Source: an uncultured Lachnospiraceae bacterium
GTDB taxonomy: Bacteria > Bacillota > Clostridia > Lachnospirales > Lachnospiraceae
Assembly: GCA_934371475.1 (NCBI GenBank)
Contig: CAKRNX010000110.1
Location: 1 to 7,467 of the forward strand
Direction of reading: 5' to 3'
DNA length: 7,467 nucleotides
Part shown: piece by piece, positions 1 to 4,730 of the stretch
How positions within the stretch are numbered: position 1 is the first letter of the stretch
How the letters are laid out: each line of letters starts with the position of its first letter
Notes under the pieces: generated by a model
Told to the model about the DNA's origin: nothing
Databases searched by the model: none
The model's input: only the letters and a program-made list of their open reading frames with translations
Position numbers and translations under genes: made by a program

Positions 1-566
1 TGGGACTGATGCGCAGAGGAACGGACTGCGCGGATGATGCACAGCTGGAGCAGGCACTGGCGGAAATTAGCGTGGAAATTGCGTATCGGGATGGTGAGCA
101 GCAGATGCTGCTTAACGGAGAAAACGTAACCGGGCAGATCCGCACGGAGGAGGTCAGCAAGATGGCCAGTATTTCTTCTGCCAGGCCGCAGGTGCGTGCA
201 AAACTGCTTTGGATGCAGCGCACGATGGCACAGGAGCATGATGTTCTGATGGATGGACGGGATATCGGTACACAGATTTTGCCGGACGCTCAGCTGAAGA
301 TTTTCCTGACGGCCAGTATTGAGGAGAGGGCAAGGCGCAGATATCTGGAACAGACGCAGAAGGGCATAAAATGTACGCTCGGGGAGATCAGTGAGGAGAT
401 CAGGGACAGAGATTACCGGGACACTCATCGGGAGACTTCACCGCTGGTGCAGGCGGAGGACGCTGTGCTGGTGGACACTTCCGATATGTCCATTGATCAG
501 GTAGTGGAATACATTATCCGGCTGACAGAGGAGAAAAGAGCAGAGGGAGCAGATGCATGGAAGTGA
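1..566 (+). CDS. cmk: Cytidylate kinase, 5'-truncated by window edge
   Basis: (d)CMP kinase, a cytosolic enzyme that phosphorylates CMP and dCMP with ATP for nucleotide and pyrimidine salvage. The reading frame is open from the first bases, and the ATG at 9 is internal: the family's N-terminal P-loop (GPAGAGKS type) and first helix, about 40-45 residues, lie outside the window. Family landmarks that remain are the CMP-binding region around NGENVTGQIRTEEVS and SSARPQVR, the DGRDIGT motif near bases 255-275, a lid with ERARRRYLE, and RDRDYRDTHRETSPL followed by the AxDAVLVDTS end that closes NMP kinases. The C-terminus matches the usual length. The gene ends in TGA at 564-566, ten bases inside ispH, so the two are probably translationally coupled. 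The order cmk-ispH-rpsA is a known arrangement in Clostridia. The identification is firm; only the start is unseen. Confidence 0.95.
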   Translation, partial: GLMRRGTDCADDAQLEQALAEISVEIAYRDGEQQMLLNGENVTGQIRTEEVSKMASISSARPQVRAKLLWMQRTMAQEHDVLMDGRDIGTQILPDAQLKIFLTASIEERARRRYLEQTQKGIKCTLGEISEEIRDRDYRDTHRETSPLVQAEDAVLVDTSDMSIDQVVEYIIRLTEEKRAEGADAWK

Positions 567-1405
567 TTGTGGCCAAGACAGCAGGCTTTTGCTTCGGCGT
601 ACACCGGGCGGTGGATACAGTTTATGAGCAGGCGGAGAAGGGAGACGGCCCCATCTATACGTATGGACCGATCATCCACAATGAGGAAGTGGTAAAAGAT
701 CTGGAGCAGAAGGGTGTGCGTGTGATTAACGGGGAGAGTGAGCTGGCAGAGCTGACAGAGGGAACTGTGATTATCCGGTCTCATGGAGTGCCGCGGCGCA
801 TTTATGAGCAGATCGAGTGCCAGGGACTTAAGCTGGTGGATGCAACCTGTCCTTTCGTAAAAAAGATCCATCGGATTGTGGAGAAGAAGAGCAGCGAGGG
901 ATATGAGATTGTGATTATCGGAAATGCCGACCATCCGGAAGTGGAGGGGATCTGCGGCTGGGCTTCAGGGCCGGTGACAGTGATTGAGACAGAAGAAGAA
1001 GCCCGCAATTACCGGACAGATTCGCGAAAACCGCTCTGTATAGTCAGTCAGACGACATTTAATTACAAGAAATTTGATAAATTAGTTGAAATTATTTCAG
1101 AAATGCGATATGATAATCCTGATATTTTGAATACTATATGTAATGCAACGGAAGAGCGGCAGACAGAAGCTAAGGCGCTTGCCTCCAGGGCAGACGCTGT
1201 GATAGTCATCGGCGGGAAACATAGTTCGAACACACAGAAGCTATTTGAAATATGCAAAAAGGAATGTTCAAATACATACTATATACAGACACTCGTTGAT
1301 TTGGATATTCGGCTATTGCCATCCAGGGGTTGCGTAGGTATTACAGCAGGGGCATCGACCCCAAATAATTTGATTGAGGAGGTTTCAAAACAATGTCGGA
1401 GTTAA
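557..1405 (+). CDS. ispH: 4-hydroxy-3-methylbut-2-enyl diphosphate reductase (IspH/LytB)
   Basis: Reduces HMBPP to IPP and DMAPP, the final step of the MEP isoprenoid pathway, using a [4Fe-4S] cluster in the cytosol. At 282 residues it is of normal length. The three cluster cysteines are C12 (GFCFG), C98 (DATCPFV) and C195 (TICNATEERQ). Substrate-pocket residues are also present: H41 (IIHNEEV), H76 (RSHGVP), H126 and catalytic E128 (DHPEVEG), T166/T167 (SQTTF), S223-N225 (KHSSNT) and S267 (AGASTP). The ATG at 557 is chosen because it gives the standard N-terminus and has AGAGGGAG at 542-549, seven bases upstream. It overlaps cmk by 10 bases and rpsA by 13. In many Clostridia IspH is fused to S1; here they are separate, and S1 lies in the -1 frame. 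Composition shifts inside the gene: 35 of 60 bases are G/C at 601-660, against 14 of 60 at 1081-1140. Confidence 0.97.
   Translation: MEVIVAKTAGFCFGVHRAVDTVYEQAEKGDGPIYTYGPIIHNEEVVKDLEQKGVRVINGESELAELTEGTVIIRSHGVPRRIYEQIECQGLKLVDATCPFVKKIHRIVEKKSSEGYEIVIIGNADHPEVEGICGWASGPVTVIETEEEARNYRTDSRKPLCIVSQTTFNYKKFDKLVEIISEMRYDNPDILNTICNATEERQTEAKALASRADAVIVIGGKHSSNTQKLFEICKKECSNTYYIQTLVDLDIRLLPSRGCVGITAGASTPNNLIEEVSKQCRS
1086..1114 (+). promoter_or_regulatory. Putative internal sigma-A-type promoter within ispH
   Basis: TTGAAA at 1086-1091 and TATGAT at 1109-1114 are separated by exactly 17 bases (1092-1108), with each box matching five of six consensus positions. The site lies in the most AT-rich part of ispH, about 280 bases before the rpsA start. 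The inference is that it supplies extra transcription of rpsA, which is usually made in larger amounts than ispH. AT-rich coding DNA can produce such matches by chance, so confidence is moderate. Confidence 0.4.
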
Positions 1406-2487
1406 GTTTTGAACAAATGCTGGAAGAATCATTTAAAACAATTCATAATGGAGAGGTAGTTGAAGGTACAGTCATCGATGTAAAAGAAGACGAAATCATT
1501 CTGAATATCGGATGCAAGGCAGACGGTATCATCACCAGAAGCGAATATACAAACGATTCCAACGTTGACCTTCGTGAACTGGTACATGTCAATGATACAA
1601 TGGAAGCAAAAGTGCTGAAAGTCAATGACGGAGAGGGACAGATCCTTCTTACCTACAAGAGACTGGCAGCAGAAAAAGGCAACAAGAGACTGGAAGAAGC
1701 ATTTAACAACCAGGAAGTGCTCAAGGCACCGGTTGTACAGGTTCTTGCAGGTGGTTTAAGCGTACTGGTTGACGAGGCACGCGTATTTATCCCGGCCAGT
1801 CTGGTGTCTGATACTTATGAGAAGAACCTGGACAAATATGCAGGTCAGGAGATTGAGTTCGTGATTACAGAGTTTAATCCCAGAAGACGCAGAATTATCG
1901 GTGATCGCAAGCAGCTGCTGGTTGCTAAGAAAGCTGAGATGCAGAAAGCTCTGTTTGAGCGCATCAATATCGGCGATACGGTAGAGGGTGTTGTAAAGAA
2001 CGTAACGGATTTCGGTGCATTCATCGATCTGGGCGGAGCAGACGGACTTCTTCATATTTCAGAGATGTCTTGGGGACATGTAGAGAATCCGAAGAAAGTA
2101 TTTAAGGTAGGCGAGAAAGTTACTGTTCTGATCAAAGACATCAGCGGTGAGAAGATTGCACTGAGCCTGAAGTTCCCGGAGCAGAATCCGTGGCTGAACG
2201 CAGCTGAGAAGTTTGCGGCAGGCAATGTAGTACCCGGTAAAGTTGCACGTATGACTGATTTTGGTGCATTTGTAGAGCTGGAGCCGGGCGTTGACGCACT
2301 GCTTCATGTATCACAGATCTCTCATGATCATGTGGACAAGCCCGCTGATGTACTGAAGGTTGGACAGGAGATCACAGCCAAGGTTGTAGATTTCAACGAA
2401 GCTGACAGAAAGATCAGCCTGAGCATGAAAGCCCTGGAAAGTGCAGCTCCTGCTGAAGAGGCAGAGGACGCAGCTTCTGAAGAATAA
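1393..2487 (+). CDS. rpsA: S1 RNA-binding domain protein / 30S ribosomal protein S1 homologue
   Basis: RNA-binding protein of 364 residues with four OB-fold S1 repeats, at about residues 18-90, 107-175, 192-262 and 277-348. It probably acts on the ribosome or in mRNA binding. Repeats 3 and 4 are the most canonical (VEGVVKNVTDFGAFIDL...GLLHISEMSW and PGKVARMTDFGAFVEL...ALLHVSQIS). Repeat 2 has the diverged VFIPASLVS core typical of S1. The tail from about 350 is acidic (EEAEDAASEE). E. coli S1 has six repeats; four is usual in Firmicutes, where the role is less essential. The ATG at 1393 has GAGGAGG at 1376-1382, ten bases upstream, inside ispH. The start lies 13 bases before the ispH stop, in the -1 frame relative to ispH. 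Codons are strongly biased toward common ones, as expected for high expression. An internal ispH promoter may add transcription, and a hairpin terminator follows 34 bases after the stop. Confidence 0.94.
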   Translation: MSELSFEQMLEESFKTIHNGEVVEGTVIDVKEDEIILNIGCKADGIITRSEYTNDSNVDLRELVHVNDTMEAKVLKVNDGEGQILLTYKRLAAEKGNKRLEEAFNNQEVLKAPVVQVLAGGLSVLVDEARVFIPASLVSDTYEKNLDKYAGQEIEFVITEFNPRRRRIIGDRKQLLVAKKAEMQKALFERINIGDTVEGVVKNVTDFGAFIDLGGADGLLHISEMSWGHVENPKKVFKVGEKVTVLIKDISGEKIALSLKFPEQNPWLNAAEKFAAGNVVPGKVARMTDFGAFVELEPGVDALLHVSQISHDHVDKPADVLKVGQEITAKVVDFNEADRKISLSMKALESAAPAEEAEDAASEE

Positions 2488-2520
2488 TCATAAAACAGGC
2501 AAAGATAAATGATGACACAT

Positions 2521-2553
2521 AAAAAGAGCAGACCATATGGTCTGTTCTTTTTT
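2521..2553. terminator. Bidirectional intrinsic terminator
   Basis: The stem pairs AGAGCAGACC (2525-2534) with GGTCTGTTCT (2539-2548) around a four-base loop, with one G-T wobble. The plus strand continues into T2548-T2553. The A-run at 2521-2525 gives a matching T-run on the minus strand. It therefore should stop rpsA transcription on the plus strand and the convergent exonuclease gene (2713-3864) on the minus strand. Confidence 0.88.
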
Positions 2554-2560
2554 GCAGAGA

Positions 2561-2691
2561 AGAGGAAACACCCTCCGGGTGTACCAACATGCCACATGGC
2601 AAAAAAGAGGAAACACCCTTCGGGCATACCAGTATGCCACATGGCAAAAAGAGGAAATACCCTCCGGGCATACCATGATGCCATGCGGTAA
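2561..2691. repeat. Three tandem ~44-base units rich in inverted repeats
   Basis: Units begin at 2561, 2606 and 2650 with AGAGGAAA and are 45, 44 and about 42 bases long. Units 1 and 2 differ by five substitutions and one indel. Unit 3 is more diverged, mostly in its last third. A partial fourth copy (AGGGGAAAC) follows at 2692-2700. Each unit contains a CCC-TYC-GGG hairpin core, and units 1 and 2 share the palindromic GCCACATGGC. Unit 1 forms a perfect ACACCC/GGGTGT stem. Unit 2 instead forms a perfect GGCATAC/GTATGCC stem with the next segment. The array lies between the bidirectional terminator and the end of the minus-strand exonuclease gene, so it should be transcribed as that gene's 3' untranslated region. 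There are no spacers, so it is not CRISPR. The function is unknown. Confidence 0.85.
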
Positions 2692-2704
2692 AGGGGAAAC
2701 TGTT

Positions 2705-2719
2705 TACGTGTATCACGTA
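2705..2719. repeat. Hairpin over the stop codon of the minus-strand gene
   Basis: TACGTG (2705-2710) and CACGTA (2714-2719) are perfect inverted repeats around a three-base spacer. The minus-strand TGA stop (2713-2715) sits in the hairpin. No T-run follows on either strand, so this is not an obvious terminator. It may be the first of the structured elements in the minus-strand 3' region, or chance. Confidence 0.35.
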
Positions 2720-3864
2720 TAGAGATCCTGCAGCAGCATACAAAGATAAGCACCAAGCTGTGCTCTGTCATGCAGCCATTCCTCACTAAGCGCAAACCAG
2801 GAGCGGTGATCCTGAAAACTGCGGTGCAGCGCCGGAGTAAACATGTCCTTGGGCTGCGGAAGGAATGCGCCTGCCTGATGAATGTAGCATGTTTTGGCAG
2901 TGGCCTGCCGCCGGTGATCCTTATCAACGTAGGCTGCTACACTTTTGTGGATCGCCTGGTCTTCTTCCGGCAGATAGTAGTAATCCCGGTAATTTGGGAA
3001 AAAGTAGTACAGCGTATCCTGGAGAACAGGGACCAGAAGTCTGCCGGTATCGTCCTGGAGGGAGAGATACCCGTAGCTGGTGAGTGAGGAGAATGGAACA
3101 GGTACGGAGCAGGGCAGCGCAAAGGACAAAAGCAAATCCAGTGAGCCGCTGCTGCCGGTAATCAGTTTGGCCTCGACAATCGGGATAGCAGCCGGGGGGC
3201 ATCCATTATTACATTCGGGATCAGGGGTAATGAAGGAGTGAAGAAAGGCAAGATAGCTGTACAGAGAGGTCAGTGACAGCATGCCGGATACATCCTCGCG
3301 GTTGTGCAGCAGAAGTAGATCCAGAAGTTTGGGATTCAGGGTCTGGACGTATTTGCGGTATATCGGGATCAGCCTTCCGCCGTCGTACTGGTCATCGCGG
3401 TTCAGTCCCAGGAACAGTTCCAGAGATTTCTGGTTCATATGTGTGAGTCCAAGCAGCTGTTTAAGTGGACGGAAGTCCTGATACAGATCGACGGATCGCC
3501 TGCCGGAAAAAGGAGAAGGCAGCTGGTATGCCTCATATTTTTCTTCCAGATAGGGAATGTCAAATCTGGCACCATTAAAATGCAGGATTGTCTGATACGG
3601 TTCCAGAAAGACAGCAAATGCACGCAGCAGCTCCGCCTCCTGTAGGGGCAGTTCCCCCAGCCACTGTGTAATTTCCCAGCAGGAAAAGTCCTCTGCCGGT
3701 GGATATTTGAGGACGGCAGCTCCGATCAGGTAGAGGTGGGAAGAGGCGGCGCGAAAGCCGGTAGTTTCAATATCGAAGAAAATACAGTTTTGCGGGTCCA
3801 GTCCCTGCCCGACGAGTGCTGTGGCAGGGATTTCTGTTTTAAATTCATAAATATGTTTGATCAT
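2713..3864 (-). CDS. YprB-like ribonuclease H-fold / DEDD 3'-5' exonuclease domain protein
   Basis: A cytosolic 383-residue protein whose first half is a DnaQ-like exonuclease fold of the YprB/RNase_H_2 type. The metal-binding motifs are visible: Exo I FFDIETTGF (D31, E33), Exo II HFNGARFDIPYL (N97, D102) and Exo III HNREDV (H187, D191), with D126 in RSVDLYQDFR and a substrate-side NQKSLELFLGL at about 144-154. It probably degrades or proofreads single-stranded nucleic acid ends; the substrate is not known for this family. Residues from about 230 to 383 match nothing I recognise. In Bacillus, yprB lies beside the helicase gene yprA, but no helicase is next to this gene. The ATG at 3864 has a somewhat distant GGAG at 3878-3881 (13 bases). 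The gene is convergent with rpsA and divergent from the 3999 gene. Its 3' end runs into a structured repeat array. Confidence 0.85.
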   Translation of the reverse strand: MIKHIYEFKTEIPATALVGQGLDPQNCIFFDIETTGFRAASSHLYLIGAAVLKYPPAEDFSCWEITQWLGELPLQEAELLRAFAVFLEPYQTILHFNGARFDIPYLEEKYEAYQLPSPFSGRRSVDLYQDFRPLKQLLGLTHMNQKSLELFLGLNRDDQYDGGRLIPIYRKYVQTLNPKLLDLLLLHNREDVSGMLSLTSLYSYLAFLHSFITPDPECNNGCPPAAIPIVEAKLITGSSGSLDLLLSFALPCSVPVPFSSLTSYGYLSLQDDTGRLLVPVLQDTLYYFFPNYRDYYYLPEEDQAIHKSVAAYVDKDHRRQATAKTCYIHQAGAFLPQPKDMFTPALHRSFQDHRSWFALSEEWLHDRAQLGAYLCMLLQDLYT

Positions 3865-3907
3865 AATTTCTCATTTTCTCCAAATTGCTTAGTGTGGAAA
3901 ATATTTT

Positions 3908-3935
3908 ATCATATGTTTTTAAAGATATCACTAAA
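3908..3935 (-). promoter_or_regulatory. Candidate promoter for the exonuclease gene
   Basis: Read on the minus strand, TTTAGT (3930-3935) and TATGAT (3908-3913) are 16 bases apart, about 45 bases before the ATG. The -35 box is poor and the surroundings are uniformly AT-rich, so other placements are possible. Confidence 0.35.
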
Positions 3936-3949
3936 ATTTAATATTCCAA

Positions 3950-3982
3950 TTGAAAAATTTAAAATCATCTGTTATGATAACA
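3950..3982 (+). promoter_or_regulatory. Strong promoter with palindrome over the -10 box
   Basis: TTGAAA (3950-3955), a 17-base spacer and TATGAT (3973-3978) form a near-consensus sigma-A promoter. A TG at 3970-3971 adds an extended -10. The predicted start near 3984-3986 leaves a leader of only about 13-15 bases before the GTG at 3999. TGTTAT-G-ATAACA (3970-3982) is a perfect palindrome that covers the -10 box, so a bound repressor would block polymerase. The promoter is seen directly; the operator role is inference. Confidence 0.65.
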
Positions 3983-3998
3983 TGCGAGGTGAGATCAG

Positions 3999-4415
3999 GT
4001 GAGCAGAAACGTGAAGAAAACAAGGCAACTATGTATACTCATGGTAATGTCGCTGATATTTTCCGGTATTTATCTGGTGAATATTCAGGTTGAGGCGGCA
4101 GTCTGTTCCAAAGCGTCTGATTATCTGATCTCAGGATATTTTTCATGTGTCACAATTTCCCAGCACGAGCAGCTGGTTTCTGAGGAACTGGCCGGTCTCA
4201 GAAATATTTCAGAGTTTCTGAATCAGCAGCAGCGGATGCGGGAAGGCTGCAGTGTGGAACTGGGCGAGTCTTTCATAATACCGGTATTTCAGCCGGGACT
4301 ATTCAGTTATTATGCAGACCAGAGCAGAGAGCTGACGGAGGTAAGTACAGACCGTCAGAATGCTGTTGTCCGATTTATCCACCGAAAGGATGGAGAGAAG
4401 GACAGATACCTGTAA
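3999..4415 (+). CDS. Hypothetical secreted or membrane-anchored protein
   Basis: I do not recognise this 138-residue protein. It opens with a basic stretch (RNVKKTR), a hydrophobic segment at residues 11-28 and a possible signal peptidase I site after VEA (A33). It is therefore probably exported or anchored with its C-terminus outside. The mature part has cysteines at 36, 50 and 84, a polar region with NQQQRMREG at about 75-83, and a charged end (HRKDGEKDRYL). No lipobox is evident. The GTG start at 3999 is chosen because GAGGTGA at 3986-3992 is six bases upstream and the signal sequence follows at once. It has its own strong promoter (3950-3978) and a probable terminator 10 bases after the stop, so it looks monocistronic. 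It is divergent from the exonuclease gene. Function is not assigned. Confidence 0.75.
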   Translation: MSRNVKKTRQLCILMVMSLIFSGIYLVNIQVEAAVCSKASDYLISGYFSCVTISQHEQLVSEELAGLRNISEFLNQQQRMREGCSVELGESFIIPVFQPGLFSYYADQSRELTEVSTDRQNAVVRFIHRKDGEKDRYL

Positions 4416-4425
4416 AACAGGATTT

Positions 4426-4455
4426 ACCCGTGTAGAAAATACAGGGGGTTTCTTT
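4426..4455 (+). terminator. Probable intrinsic terminator after the 138-residue protein gene
   Basis: ACCC (4426-4429) pairs with GGGT (4446-4449) and TGTA (4431-4434) with TACA (4440-4443), with a small G/GG internal bulge and a GAAAA loop. TTTCTTT follows. It is weaker than the other terminators in the window but lies 10 bases after a stop codon. Confidence 0.55.
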
Positions 4456-4470
4456 AAGTATGTCCAAAAA

Positions 4471-4505
4471 GGCAGTATTTTACTGCCGCTGCAGGAAATA
4501 CTGCC
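4471..4505 (-). terminator. Hairpin acting as an intrinsic terminator on the minus strand
   Basis: GGCAGTATTT (4471-4480) and AAATACTGCC (4496-4505) are perfect 10-base inverted repeats. On the minus strand the stem is followed at once by TTTTTGG (A-run 4466-4470 on plus), the layout of an intrinsic terminator. On the plus strand no T-run follows. GGCAGTA can also pair with the closer TACTGCC at 4481-4487, giving an exclusive 7-base stem. No minus-strand gene lies to its right, so either an antisense transcript ends here or it is a structured leader of the downstream plus-strand genes. Confidence 0.5.
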
Positions 4506-4529
4506 GTAAAAAGAAGGGAGTAGTCTTGT

Positions 4530-4634
4530 ATGTTAGCAATGGATATTCTTGCATTTTTCCTGACAGGTATTGTGGTCGCTACGGTGATCAGTTTGCTGTG
4601 GTTTGAAAGACATGGCAGCAACAATGAAAAATAG
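4530..4634 (+). CDS. Small single-pass membrane peptide, 34 residues
   Basis: The short frame starts MLAMDILAFFL, continues as one hydrophobic helix to about residue 24 and ends in a charged tail (WFERHGSNNEK). The ATG at 4530 has AAGAAGGGAG (4511-4520), a good ribosome binding site nine bases upstream, which together with the clean hydrophobic-then-polar pattern argues for a real gene. I do not recognise the family. The size, single membrane helix and aromatic/charged tail resemble type I toxins (Fst/Ldr-like) and also small membrane regulators. The minus-strand terminator at 4471-4505 would suit an antisense RNA across it, but I find no convincing antisense promoter: the best is TTGACT at 4694-4699 with a poor -10. 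It may instead be a small partner co-transcribed with the permease gene 96 bases downstream. Confidence 0.6.
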   Translation: MLAMDILAFFLTGIVVATVISLLWFERHGSNNEK

Positions 4635-4730
4635 AGAAAAATGAGATGCGGCAGGATGTGGTAAATGGAAACATCAGAGCATCAAAAGCACTAAGTCAAG
4701 TATGACAAAAAGAAAAAGAGGAAATGGAAA

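Noticed and set aside
497..934. 145-codon minus-strand frame
   Set aside because: It is antisense to the well-supported cmk and ispH frames and has no recognisable domain.
1383..1395. Programmed -1 slippery heptamer at the ispH/rpsA junction
   Set aside because: No X-XXY-YYZ heptamer in the ispH frame and no obvious downstream pseudoknot, while rpsA has its own ATG and GAGGAGG.
2561..2700. CRISPR array
   Set aside because: The units are directly adjacent with no unique spacers, only about three copies exist, and no cas genes are near.
2328..2927. 199-codon minus-strand frame containing repeated PEGCFLF-like peptide blocks
   Set aside because: It runs antisense to the rpsA end, across the terminator and repeats, and into the exonuclease gene in a wrong frame. 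The peptide repetition comes only from the DNA repeat units, and there is no convincing ribosome binding site.
2770..3087. 105-codon plus-strand frame
   Set aside because: It is a shadow of the minus-strand exonuclease gene, which has clear DEDD motifs.
3736..4002. 88-codon plus-strand frame spanning the divergent promoter region
   Set aside because: It overlaps the exonuclease N-terminus antisense and then runs through AT-rich promoter DNA. There is no ribosome binding site or family signal.
4641..4664. Seven-codon ATG frame (MRCGRMW) after the small peptide gene
   Set aside because: Too short, with no good ribosome binding site or structural context.
4694..4703. AGTCAAGTAT resembling one half of an IscR/Rrf2-type operator
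   Set aside because: The left half does not match, and this type of site is defined mainly in Proteobacteria, so it is probably chance.
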